Source: Gonatopus flavifemur (lineage: Eukaryota; Arthropoda; Insecta; Hymenoptera; Dryinidae). From it: a stretch of DNA of 64,000 bases. Below, in pieces: positions 21,301-35,300 of the stretch. The notes under the pieces were generated by a model. It made no database searches, had not been told where the DNA came from, and saw nothing but the letters and a program-made list of their open reading frames with translations. The stretch is from contig JAFFJZ010000003.1 of NCBI GenBank assembly GCA_018340375.1, forward strand, positions 7,750,001 to 7,814,000, in the 5' to 3' direction. Each line of letters starts with the position of its first letter. The first letter of the stretch is position 1. Position numbers and translations under genes: made by a program.

Positions 21301-24300
21301 AGTACATACGATTATCGAAGAATATCCCATAATTCATCATTAAATTTACTTATATCACGCTCAAAAGGTGAAGTAGTTGATATTTCAAAAATCAATCATA
21401 CGCTAATAATACTCGGATTATGGGATAATCTGTGCATTTATGTGATTAACGATTTTCATGACGGTGTATAACCGATAATGTTCAAACTTCAAGAACGTAA
21501 CGAGTGTATTTTTTCTTGACACGATACCGATGTTCGAACGATTCATAATCACGTAGAAATTAAGATTTTTCGTATTAAATGCTGGAATAAAGGGACAGAA
21601 AATGTCTCCAGTGAGAATGTTATGTATTGAACGAACTAATGAATGAAATTTTATTTCTTTTTTTTTTTCAATCATCGAGTCTGTGCTGTGCTGTACTGCA
21701 GAAATTAGGTAACACTGTTAGCATAATTTTGAAGTCAATAATAAGTTTCTACAATTGTATTTATGAATGTACAATTTAAATAAATAAATTCAGTGTAAAT
21801 GAGTTGATCATTTATTTTCCAGAATAGGCAATTTCGAACATGGCTTTGTTTAAAAAACTTATTGAATGCCTTTGATTTAGATTCAGGATAAACTATCATT
21901 CGCACTTTAACAACGATTATTAGATAAGTGAGATTCAAAGTGGATATTTAATGAAGTTTGTATTGAATTTCATTGATCAATAGGATTCAATATGTTCTTT
22001 TTATGAGTGTAGAGTGACTGGGATCGATAATCACCACCGATTCTCCACTTTGAACTTCGGCGGATGATAGGTCGAAAGTAGGTGAAAGAAGGAAGGCAGC
22101 GGTGAATATAAGTGAACTGGATAAAAACTCAACGAAGATTGAAGAAGTTTTCGTTTCATAGGATGGACAAATACTGCTGTACAAGGGATAGAGGTGACAT
22201 ATGACGATTTCAAGCGATCCAATCAGTCATTTGATCACCGACAAACTGAACCTGTGAACTCCTGATCTCTGTTGTTCCTTTTGCTCACAGTTCCACGAGA
22301 TAACTATCTTAAACGGAACTCGAGTCTCATCTACTCGAAACAAGGATGTTAAAAGAACTTCAAATAGCTTAGCAAGCAATCTTATTTATTTTGGTAATTC
22401 ATAAAATGTGATAATCATCATTCAATGTATGTTACAATGTTTTTGAGCCAGTTTAAAAAACTGTAGCAATAATAATGATAATATAATGATAATTAATAAT
22501 AATGATGATGATAATTGTAATAATTTTTCCTAAGTAACCTAATGCAATATAGTATTATTAGGCGATACAATCTTATTTTAGTATCTAGCTGAACTTAGAA
22601 ACTAAGATTCTTGAGGAGGCGCAATAGCTATGCTATCAGGTAGGATCACCTATCGCTATTATTTTTTCGTGATTTTATTGATTTCTTCATTTATGGGTAT
22701 TTTCCTGCTGTTTTACGTCAACGCATAATTATTTTGGTGATCCTTTTAACGCAAATAACACACGATCATCATTTATAAGTCTCAAACATTAGAGTGAGAA
22801 ACTAGACCTCAGTCATTCACTGAATTACCGTGTATGAAAAACTGATATGACAATAAGTTTCATAGGGTAAACTGTACAATTACATTCAACAAAATAATAC
22901 AGTCAAAATATATAAAATTCAAATCATCGTATCATCGTATCAACAAATAACTCGATCGAATTATTTGTAAAATTTTTAATATAAAGAAAAGAAAAAAAGA
23001 AAACATACGAAAATCTTTTAGTCACGTTTCATTTTCAACAGTCAAATGAGATCAACAAACAAACATCACTCATTACAAAGTTCTTCGATATCTATATAAT
23101 GTATAACTGTATGGTTTACCCTACACACGTACTCTCTTTATCCCAATAATTGCCTCACGATACAGTACTCACAACATATTTATAATATGGACCAATAATT
23201 AATATATCATTTTTTTTTAATATTTTATTGTTTTAATTCAATGAACAATAAACGTAACCATTTTTTTTTTCGTCATTCCTTACAAAACAACATACTGGAA
23301 ACTTTTTCGATTAATAATTACAAAAACTTTATATGAAAAAAGAAAACAATTCTTATCGAATAAACGGATGCTCCGGTCTCTTCTCGTTATAAGTAATAAG
23401 AATATGATCGTAATCCTGGAAGCATCCTCGTTAAAATTTTTCCAATAAAAAAAAAAAAAAACGAAAATTAATGGAAGAAAAATTGTTTAAACATGATTAA
23501 TAGTTTGAATAAAATCAAATATTAATCTTTGTTCCTCTTGTGCAGTAGTTATTATACTATAATTACCATATTTTGCACGATAATGTAAATCTATTTGCAT
23601 TTGCTAAACATTGCTCTCATTTTTTTCTGAAATTTTACACTTTCGTTCTCCGCGCACAGGGTATTTTCGCTTGAACTCGTTTGAACGCGTTTCTTTTTCT
23701 TTTCGCTTTGAAATTATTTCAAGGTATTAAAATTTAATTCTTATACGTTTATACAAGTTTGTAGTATGTGTGTGCCGATAGCTATAATAGTACGACGATT
23801 ATGAACAAATGTTAACCCATAAATAATCACGATTGACACAGTGTTTTCCATTTTCTTTCTTCAACACGTACAGCATCTATTTGCGAATACTCTGTTAGGA
23901 AATTTTTCTATGAAAATTCTGTTCTTTTCATTTCTCCGACGCACAATGTTTCCTTCCCTTTCTTCTTTCTTCCTCTTGTTTCTCTCAAATTGGAAGTGAT
24001 TTAATCTCGCACGTTGTAACATTACTATTATTCATTACTTAATCGTGCGATTATTGTCCGCTAGCTTATGATTCATTCCCAATTTACCTGGCATTTCTCT
24101 CTCCTTGTAGTCCAGAATATCCAGGTTTTTCCGTCTGTAATCGTATTTTATCTACATCACGGATGAACGTATTGTTCCAGAACTATGTATATATATATGA
24201 GAATCGTAAGAAATCGCAAGCTGTATGCAATTATTTATTTGTGAAATTGGATAAATACGATTTCTCGATGATATTCATGTAGGATCCTTCATAACACACG

Positions 24301-25700
24301 CTATTTAGATTCATTAAAATATTCCTTAATCAGGACCTAAACTGTACCTGAATCGACGTGACTTACGATAAAATTATGGTGAATAAGGGATAGAAGATAA
24401 AACAATAATCTCTCAAATTTTGCTCCACTTGAAAAAGTTTTTCAAAATCTAAAGAAACTATGCAACGTCATAGGATTTTGTGTATAACCGTGTCTCATCC
24501 ATATGTACCCGAAGATAGGACCAACTGTGCTCCATTTATGACTCGAAATTTGCCGAGCATGGATTGAAATTGATCCGATATTTCTGTACAATCAACAGTT
24601 TGCGATTTTTCGTGAAATCGATCGATATATCATTGTGTAAAGATTACAAAATATATCATCAGATAAATATTACCGATGATACACCGTTTAACTTCACAAA
24701 ACTCTCTCTGTGACGTGAGAAATGAATAATTTTCATCAAACTCTGCTTTAATCCAAACTTTTGGAATATTTACTTTGAAGAGACAAATGAATTCAAAAGA
24801 AACCATCATTTCAAATACTTAATTATCATGATTTAAGAATTTTATCAACGTTTATCTTTCAACCAATATATCTTCGTGGAAACTTGAAAAAGGACTGCTA
24901 TAACGTCTTTTCCTAATGCGAAACAAATAATTAGAAAATAAAATAAGAAAAATTGAGAAAATCATTCGTACAGCTCCTTGAAAGATCTCTTGAGATTGAA
25001 GTTCTGATTTTTAGGATTGGAAGTAAGTTTTGTGCGTGCAGTACAGCAGTATTTTGAATTACTAATTCTTATTGTACATTGAATTCAAATTTGATATAAT
25101 CCTCAGCCTACAAACTTCAAAATGACCTATCGTTTCGCACACAAAATTTAACATGAATTTGCATTTTTTCACTTATCAATAAAGTGGTACTAACCCCAAG
25201 AGAATACAAACTTTCAGGAATTATGTTCTCTTAAGGTAATTCATCAGTTCATACTCAAGTTGCTCTATTCAAAGATAGTTCAAATTCCGCATGTTCCAAA
25301 TACTCCCTGGATTACCCCCAACCCTGTTTGCGGACTGAGGGTTAAGAACACTCCGTAGAAGCGAAAGTTACTCAATTTTTCTATCCAAAATACTTAAAGA
25401 TAATTGCATAAAATGGAAGAAATTGGCTGGTTGTTTTATTTCATTTTATTAAATCATTTTTGAGTATTTTTGATGGAGAGATTTAGTAACTCTAGGGAAC
25501 GTTGAGAGATGCCCTTAGTAACGCTAACGTAAGCTTCAAATTATATCTCCTTGGGAGACTGATTACATAAAACCATACAATCCTAATAAAATCCAGTCTC
25601 CACGTTTATTGCTTTATACACTTTTCTTTGTTTTCAATTCACAAATTACGTTCACAGAATTACATACCTACATATCACGTCGTCATCCAAGATCTTTGGA

Positions 25701-25736
25701 AACAACAACAGCAACAACAGCAACAACAACAGCAAT
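25701..25736 (+). repeat. (CAA/CAG)n trinucleotide repeat
   Basis: About twelve CAA/CAG units. On the + strand they would code for glutamine in a 61-codon frame, but no gene structure supports that frame. On the minus strand the tract would lie in or near the 3' UTR of Midnolin as TTG/CTG. Confidence 0.85.
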
Positions 25737-26103
25737 CGTCACATCACTCGATAGAACGACAGAGGAGTTTTAACGCCTCTGTTGAACTATTAAAAACGAT
25801 TCGAATACAGTGAAACGCGTAATTATTGGAGCCTGGTTGAAAAATACCAAAAACCTATTCGATTTGAAATCCTATTCCATTGAATTCATTTTCTTTCCAC
25901 AGAGTTATAGTACATTATTCAACCTCAACGAATAATCAAAATGATAATTTAATTATCCAATTGAAGTAAAAATAAGTATTGATTTTCCGATTCCCTTTGA
26001 TTCCTCTTTCTTTTACTCTGCTACAAATGTGCAATAATGACATCATTATAATTTTACGTAGCACACAACACGTTGGTGGATAATTATTATATGCCGATGA
26101 ACT

Positions 26104-26372
26104 TCAAGCTACAACTGGTTCGGGACTACACGGTTGAAGTTCTGGTTCATTTTGGGGCTCAGCCGCGTTTGTTCCAGGGGGACTAGAGGACGTCGTTGAC
26201 GTATTTGGATCATGATTTGGGTCGGGATCCGGTGTCATCGCTGCCCACTGGGTCGTATACGGTGCGGCACGCGCTTGTCGTCTGGCTTTTCGTTTGGCTC
26301 GTCTTTGCTCCATCACCAAACGTAAGCGCCTCATTTTCCCTTTGGTCGCTTCGTTCTCCTTGGACAGTTCTT
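26104..26372 (-). CDS. Midn: Midnolin last coding exon: C-terminal helix and tail
   Basis: Acceptor TTACCCATAG|AAGAACTG; stop TGA at 26104-26106. Encodes [20 protein letters not shown], a basic amphipathic helix, then [19 protein letters not shown] and a tail ending EPVVA. It matches the human C-terminus (ENRATRCKVERLQLLLQQKR and final VVA). Confidence 0.93.
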
Positions 26373-29300
26373 CTATGGGTAAGTTAAACAAAAAAAGATT
26401 AGGATATCTTTCTCATACATCTCTCATTCGTAAGAAGACGACGTACCTGTGGCATACGCTGATGTAGGAGAATCGTGACACCCAGTTGGAGATGTGCTAC
26501 CATTTCCAGCGCTCAAACCACCGTTAACGGCTGGGGATATCGAAGAAGATTGTTGACGATTACTGATGTGCCTGTGATGATGTCTCGAATGATTGGCTGT
26601 GGCAGCTGGAGTGGCGCAAAGTAAATCATTCAAGATGTGAATAATGGTACTAATGTCTCTTTTGGGACGTCCGTGACGATCCTGAAGAGCTGGATTCAAG
26701 GTTCCGCTAAATGTCCCAGAGTATACACCTTTTCCATGATGATGCATGCTTTCTATTATCGCCCCTTGCCTACGTCTTGCGAGATCCTACATTAGGAAAA
26801 TAGAACCAATGGTATTATTAAAACTGATGTACGTATATTGAAGACAAAATATATATATTTCTGCTGAGCTGAATAACGGTAACACATTTAATCGGTTCTT
26901 TAAATTAACAACATTTAATCTCATTGCCTTTTCATGAGATTAAACTGTGCAAATAATCCTAATGACCTAAATTTTGATCGTGGTAAACTACAGCATCGTA
27001 ACGGTGCATCTAGTGTTACATATTTCTCTTTTCATCATATGCATAACATAATACTTTAAGAACACATATTGTTATTCCATGTTCATTTTATGCAAATATC
27101 GTGATACGCTAATGCTCATTATGATTACAGATAATTTTTCGTGCATGCGAGAAATCAATGAACAAATCTTAGATGTATCCATTTTCACACACCACGCGAA
27201 TCAAGTTTCCAGTAGAAACTACACAAAACTTTGATTGAATGTATAAAAAAAAAAATTAATCCTATTCTAATCATTTAATTGATTCCATTATGCATCGCTT
27301 GGAGTTTCAAATGTCTGTTTTTCAACATTTTGCCAACAATCTTTCAAATTCTGGATAACTCGAAAACTGTCCCTTACAATGCGAGTATTCATTTGCATAC
27401 TGAATTCTTTACTTTATCTTGATTTTAGAGATATATATAATATATTTTAACCAAATCGCGCAGGTGAAGAAAGAAAAAATCAAACTCTTCGGAAACTTCA
27501 TCTTAAAGTTGTGAGAAAAAAATCAATATTGATAGATCAACGAGTGTGCACCCACACATACATGCGTGGACAAGCAGATACAATCATATATTCACGGACA
27601 AAGAAAAATACCTCACTTCAAAACGTGATCCAAACGAGAACCAGGTGTTGAATAGTGAAAATACAACCCAAGCGAGCTCAAGTTAATCTTTTAAGCCTAG
27701 AAGTATGTTGGCCAGAAAGTACCTCTTCGAGTATTCTTGGATATATGAATGTTGTGATAAACTCGAGTCAGTAAAGTGAGCAACGTTTCATCCTTGAAGA
27801 ATGCGAGCACAAGCTGCTCATCAATTTTTCAGGTTTAGTGTAACAAATTTTGAAGAGGATTAGACTGTTCGTACGAAGTCAAGATATAATTGGTTTAATT
27901 ATATCTTCAACTTATTTCAACTTTTTTTATTTCAATTACATATAAATTGGAAGGAAAACCAATTCAATCGAATTTGAATTTGATTCCTTGAGTTCGATTA
28001 TGAATCATGAAGCTTTGCAGCTAGCGTTCGTGCGTATTAAAATTCAATTGAGGCTGTTGTACCTCGAGCGTCATTACAGACGGAATTAAAGGTAAATTGT
28101 TCAATTCATAAACAATCATGCCAACGCTATTTCAGAATTTGTCCCTCATTTATGCTTCAACTCTTATCATCAGCCAAAACCCTAACCGTAAGCTATTGTT
28201 TTTTGTTTTGATGAAAGGTAGAAACAAAAGAGAAGTGTTTTTTCATTACAGTTATTCACTAAAATTCCCACGCAGAAAATTTCGGTTGGAAAATTTGTTT
28301 TGCAAACTAATTTTCAAAATTATCGCACTCAACAAGTGTTTCTTCTCGCAGTATTTTACAATGAATCATCAGCAATCTACGAATAAACGCGTCACGATCT
28401 TTTAGGAACCAAACGATCGTTTTTCTTTCCTTTGTTCTTCATTCCACTCATACGTCTCGGAGTTGATCAAATTTACAGCAACTCAATTAAATCTCACTTC
28501 TCATGATAAAGTCTTTGACAATTTTTACTCTTATTTCTCCCAACTATCAATGTATTGACCCTGTTTTACTGATTTTTCATAAAGAATATTCTTCTTACAA
28601 ATAATTTTCATTTCATTGATATTCATTGTAGCATTTAAACCTATCATCTATATATTCAGAAGATATGATGAAACTTTGTTGATATACTATTTATAACGAT
28701 GGCAAAACTTTTCATCGAGTGAGAGTTGTAAAATATTCTTCAACAATGACAAGTGTATTGCATCAAAGCGATGAGAATATTACAAACAAAGCGAAAAAAA
28801 ATGATATTCTCATTATTTCCTAACTTGTCGCGACTCTGGATAATAAAGCAGTCGGCCATAAAATGGATTTACAAATGTGTACAAGGTTCTCTTTTTATCG
28901 CACTAGGTCATTCAAATTCTCCACAAAATTGAATATCCAATGTAATGTTATACGAATTAACACACCAGACATTCTGTCATTTTTATAATTTTCTATCCCG
29001 AGTGAAAACCAAATATAGAATTTAATAGAAGAAATATCGCGATATATCCTTTGCAATCGAGTTTCAGAATCTTCCTTCTTCAAGGTGAGATCATTTTCCT
29101 TCGTTTGAAGATAACTAACCAACCTCTTCCACATAGAGAAAAATGTAGTTCGAAAATAGAATAGAATGAAAAGAACAGCCGAAATTCCAAATGTCTACTT
29201 CTGACGCTAATCCGTTAATGTCTTTCTGAATTTGGAGAAAATCATCTTCAATCGAAGTTATATTTGTTTAAACAGATGAACAAATACACCTCCGATATAT

Positions 29301-32300
29301 AGAACCAACGAAAAGAGGGGAAAAAAAAACCTCAACTTAAAATATATAATTATACAAATTTCAATCAAACCTACGGGTTTCGATATAGAAAATGGAAATC
29401 ACACCGCGCAACCACGCTTATACCACGGATCAGAATGATATGCTAGAAAATTTATGCGGTAGCATAATTCTACATTATTACGAGTAATTGTCGCTGGCGT
29501 TATATCGTTGCCGCCGCGATTCGATAAAGATACCCTACTACTCTTTCGCTTCGAAAGATTGTTTACTTGATCTCTCGCATGGAATATTCAATCTGAAATC
29601 TAATGATTCCGTTCCTTCTTTTCCTCTCTTTATATTTTTCTCTCGTTTATTCTCTCTCCCCAGAAAAAGGAAGGAAAAACAAAGATAATAGTATTATACA
29701 AAAATCATCGTCGAGGACTCTGCATTATTCTTGAGTCACATTATTAACTCTAAGAATGAGAGCGGATTTCAAATAAAAATGTATACAAATGTTATACGGT
29801 TGAATAAATGAATAGTCAGTCGTCCCTTCGACGTGATCGAGTAAACATTTTAGAGAAAAGTTTTGTTCAAAGGGGAGAACAGGCTTCGGTAATAATGTAT
29901 ACCTCTGCGAGGTCGACCCGCGAGGTGAATACCTCAGAAGAGAGCTGCTTCAGTTTCTGCGTTAAATTGCGAGACGCTTCGGCGAGGGCACAGGTGTCTA
30001 AGGTGGCAACTTTGGTATTGCCTTGATGATGATGCTCCAGCAAAGATGAGGACGGTGACGACGACGACGACGATAAGGACGTCGATGGTCCCCCACCGAC
30101 GGGACTCGGTGGATTCATCAAATCCTGATCGGGATCGTTGTTCCTCGAGGATGGATCGACGATATTCGCCACTGTTTGTTGTTGTTGATCGTGATGGAGC
30201 GTGCAAAGCTTCTTCCTCGGTGGAGCTTGTGCCGCTGCTGCGGGATCAAACGTATCCGTACAAATATTATTCGAGGTAGAATGTTGCATGAAGGAAGAAG
30301 ATTGCATCGACGACGATGTGGAAATTGAAGAAGACGACGATGATGATGAGGAAGAAGGTGGGCACGCTGCCAAAGAACCGTGCTCTTGCAACCATTTGTC
30401 TCTTAAGTTACGACGTATATGATAGGCACGTCGGTCGAAATAAGCTTGACGAAAAAGAGAGTCTTTTGAGGAAAAAGGATGTCTACTACCGTGACGGTGG
30501 TGATGATGGTGATGGTGGTGGTGGTGGTGATGATGATAACTACTGTGGAGATGATAATGAACTCTGTTATCGTATCGTCCAGGGCAGGATTCACAATTCT
30601 CAGTATCGTTATTGCTGTTGGTGGACGACGAAGGGGCTATGCTATGACTCGAACAATTCAAACTGCCGCCACCCTCTCCTCCTCCTCCTCCTGCTCCTAC
30701 CCCTCCCCCGCGAGGGGGTGATTCAGAAGGACTGTTGTTATCATTCGGCGAAAACGAGGATGGAATCAAGGTGGATGTGCGATTGCTACAAATTGAATTT
30801 GTCGTAGTCGTTGCCGTTGAGAGATTATTTGTGTCGTAACTGGCGGCTGCTTGTAAGGCTGTGGCAAGACTGTTTATCAAAGAGGATGAAATTCTCGTTG
30901 CTGTCCCACTGTTATAGCTGTTCGATACTTTATTAGGAGACATGTTGGATGGTGAATTTAAAGACGAGGAACGACCCGATAAAACGGTTGAACGTCTATT
31001 TTGTAACGTGGGTGACAAGGTAGAAGGAACTTGATTATGAAAACTGCTTGCCGCTGAAGTCGATCCGTTACTTGGACTACTATTGTTTTCGTTAACGTTG
31101 AGATCCGAGTGTAAATTGCTGGTGCTGGAGGTACCATTCGGTTGTCCGTTGGTACTACCGGGCGAGGCAGGGGTCACAGTTGATAATTGCAATTGTATTA
31201 ACATCATGTGATCGCCAAGTCGCATGGTTAGGTTTAGAGGTGCTTTACCCGACAGGAAGTCGTTCACCTGAGAATCGTTGAGACTCTCCAACGCCTGCAT
31301 AACGCTCTGCTCTGGTCGTTGAGCCTGTAAAGAAAATATCTTTTGTTAGATAAAAATTCTCAATTCACTTCAATTTATTCTACTATATGGTTAAATGATT
31401 TTATATTAAACATCTTTTTTCCGTATCCAATGGATTTTAATTTCATCGATTCACCAGTGAATTCAATTGAAAACGAATGAGGAATCTATTACTTGGAAGG
31501 TACACTACTCGGAGATGGAAACGGTACGCGAAAGGGAGAAGACCTGCAGAAGAGAGGAAACCTCGCGGAACCAAGGCTCAAAGACCCTCATGGCGGGCCA
31601 CAACGAAGCATCCCCACACAATACAACACCTAACGGACTTCCTTTCCTCGACGGTCATCCCGTATTCGGTAATTCAATTTATTTATGTATGTGTGTATAG
31701 GTATAAATACTGTCAATTGCATTTCGCGACTTCGCGAACTTCCAATTCAAACTTTCCTCGATAGAATTCAATAATTCATGGCATAGATTTTCAACGTTTT
31801 CATTATTCTCGTTTTTATTCGTATGAGTGAGGATTAAATTTCAAACAAGAAATCTCAAGCTGTCTCGTTCAATTTTCTTTATATATCCATATATACGTGA
31901 AAAAGTAATCGTTGAAATCAATCATATATTATCTCGATGTCGCGTAAAGACATAAAAATGTACAAAACGAAGACATAGAATGAAAAGTAAGGTGAGACCA
32001 AACTTAATGGAAAAAAAAAAACACAGAGATATAACGTTCATTCCCTATGTCCTCATTTAGGGCTTCCAGACAGGGTATGTATGGGTGTTTTGGTTTATAC
32101 CAAATTCTCAGAAACAGGTATAATTCTTGAAAAAAATATGTTGCTGAAGTTTGAATCGTTTATTGAAACGAATTATGGCTCGAACGACACAATATTCAGC
32201 TGTTAGAGACCTAAAATCTTGCAGTTTCAGTTCCAAGGAGTTGGTTTGAATTAAAAAATAACAATTGTTCATCAGATTTTATGTTATTAACAATTGTACA

Positions 32301-35300
32301 TCAGATACGTGTGATAAATATTATAGCAACTAAGCTTGCTATAACAGGCGAAGTAACGAACGATCTACGATATTACGAGATCCTATCCTCTGTGATTTAC
32401 TAGATTCAATTACGATACATTTAATTACACGCAGACAAATAATTAGTCGGTTCAATTGCGTATCAGGTGGACTTCATCAAATATCCTAGTCACGTAATCA
32501 AACATTTACTTCACCATCAGTTGAATTTATTGCAATTTGTCCGTTCTTTCTACAAAGCTTTTCTTACCTTCATTATTGTAACATACTTTGCAAAAGCTTT
32601 TTGTTATCCAGACAAGATTTGTGATGAATAATCTTCACCAATATTGGTATCCCGAATAGAATTTAACTCGTTGGTTTAAGGGGCACTGAGAAAAAATAAG
32701 TATATACGGTTTTTTTCTCATCGTCAAATGCCTTTTGGAGACTGCGAACCATAAAACAGACTTTTATATACACATTCACACGGGAAAATTTTCAGGAATG
32801 GATTTCATATACGGGTTTATCCAGGTGCTGTTGGAGGACACGAAGCATGAAACAAACATCCGGATTCATCCAGGAATAATACGGGAATTTATCACCAAAA
32901 TTCATTGGTAACTGATAATCGGTATTTAATGCGGGTGAATCCGGGTTCCCTTCGGAAAAATTTCAACAAGATCTGCATAATAAGATACCGATATTCACTT
33001 ATACCAGTTCCGTTCGAGATTCAACTACAATTGATACGCTAATAAGAGCAAAAGTGACACCCCGATTGTTGTCAAGCAAAACTAAGAGAGCAAGAACGCA
33101 ACATTAAAAGCTCGAGCAAAAACGAACCAACGCACAAGCCAATTCTGTATTCATGCGCTGGTTCGTTTTTGCCCGGAGATTGCTGTGGTTGATCTTTTGT
33201 TTCAAATGACGAACATTAAAAATTCCTGTCCTCTTGAGGTGTCACTTTTGCTCTTAGCGTATCAATCCGTCAGATAATTTTCGAATAGGAAAAGTCCAGA
33301 CCCACACGCAAAACAATTATGTTCTTGATATTTGGAATAGCTAAAAATCAGATATAATAGCTATCTGCCAACTGTGCCAATACAATCTTTTGCTACCGAA
33401 CCTAAAATTTAGCCTAACTATTTTTTAAATACTGAATCTACACGGAAAGACAGAGGTTATTAAAATTTTAGAAAAACGATTGACAATTCAGGAAGAAAGA
33501 GTAGTGAATTTATCAAAAGTTCATAGTTTCGCGATGATGAAGAATAACAATGAAACGATCTCGACGAGTCATTCTTCTGAATGTTAATAAATGTGTTTCA
33601 AATATATTGATCACTTTTTTCCTTCCCGTGTAACCAAATCCTATTCGGAAATTGTATGGTTTTTCAGAGAAGCTCGATACATGAAATATTTCCACGCAAG
33701 ATAATGTCACGGAAGGAAATTTTTGGCTGTATCGGCTAAATATTTCAACACCCACAGAGAACAGCGAATTTCTCAGCAACATCAATTATTATATTTTCGA
33801 ATTCCATTAACCTTTTGAAACCTAACTCGACTCGTTATATATTACTTTAAAAAGGTATTATAATTTTTGGGTACACGGGTAGAGTTTATTCCTAAATTAT
33901 CTTTGATTAACCCACGCATCAAATCGATTGAAATCATTTGTATTCTGAACAGTTGTAAATTGCGTGTCCATTTGAAAATAGTGTTAGAAAATCAACACAT
34001 TAACATATTTTCAATGTTACATTTTTCGTATCAACGTTCAACAAAAATGCTAAGTTAACTATTATTCGAAATGAGCACGTGTGTGTTGAGAATACACAAA
34101 ATTTTCTACCATGTGTCTCTTCGTTATCTAACGTCGCTTACATGTCAATAACCTCGCATTTTCATAACTTCGAGCCCACGATTTAACTTGAATTAATCTA
34201 TACTTCGTCCATTCGGAAGACACGAAAATGCATTGCAATGTGATTCGTTGGACGAGAGATTGACGAGGAGGCAGTCACAACCTCCTCCACTATACCTGTA
34301 ACCGGCATCGATTCTTTCTTTGCCTCCACATTCCATATACGTGGATGTATCCACTCATATTTTCTCCATTGCCTCAACGTAGGTGTCTCCTATGGATTGA
34401 CTTGTCTGGAAATAATAGTTCGAATAATCGTTCGAATACGAACATTCCATATTCATATACATCATCCTATTCAATATTGCAACCTTATCGATGAATTATA
34501 ATTTCAGTTCCATCACACATGTATACTACATTGTCATTTAAATTTTACTTCTGATGGAAATCCTGTTTGAGTTTCAAATTCAACACGCGATATCAACAGA
34601 TATTCATCTGTTAGTTCAACTGCAAGTTCGATTCAAGTGTTGTAACACTTTTAAATTTAATTCTCTGACAGAAAAGAAAAAAAAGAAAAAACCATCTTTT
34701 CTGGATTTCTATTCACATGAAATTCTATATTTTGTGTATTGTAAAATTATCGCTGTCTGTGTGTAGTGTATTTTTAGTGTAGCGTCGTAGTCGGGTCGGG
34801 ACAGTTTCTTTGATTAAACAATAGCCTAAACGAAAAAGGTTTCCTGATAATTTGATAGGAATTCCCGTTCTCACCGCTCATTTGAGAAACAATTCCACCT
34901 TTTTTTTACCTAACTGTTCTCTCCATGCATGACCGAAAAGGATCTAGACACGACGATGATGTTAATATGATAAACAGACACACGTATATGTAATATGTAG
35001 ATGTAGTAGATACGTCATATACCTAGGTTGTATCAGACACACACATGCGCATTTCTCTGTTATGTGGGTGGTAATAGATTTACAAACGATCGAGAGGCAA
35101 GAGACCTATAAAGTATACGCTGCTGCAGAATTTATATACACACATTTATATACGTATGTATACACGTTGATATATAGAAACAATGGATGGTGCTTGAACA
35201 CGATTCGTTGAAGCTCTAGGCTATGTGCACACACGTACACACGTACGCATATTCGATAAAGGAATGCATTCAGACCAAGATTACATTCGTAATCGTCTGT

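Larger units (their letters stand above)
20323..26103. other. convergent 3' region between mib2 and Midnolin
   Basis: AT-rich, with no credible gene on either strand. From about 22.2 to 25.6 kb there is not even a chance frame of 60 codons. It should contain the 3' UTR of mib2 (left) and that of the minus-strand Midnolin gene (right). Many AATAAA/TTTATT hexamers occur, so true ends cannot be chosen. Short repeats are listed separately. Confidence 0.6.

Noticed and set aside
25628..25813. + frame with a glutamine run as a possible gene
   Set aside because: Only 61 codons, the run comes from a CAA/CAG microsatellite, and it lies in the expected Midnolin 3' region.
29934..30206. Second minus-strand frame overlapping the Midnolin exon
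   Set aside because: Different frame of the same exon, low complexity, no domain; the 474-codon frame matches midnolin.
30046..30807. Several + strand open frames (up to 163 codons)
   Set aside because: They are antisense to the Midnolin central exon and arise from its trinucleotide runs (Ser, His codons); their residues are low-complexity reflections.
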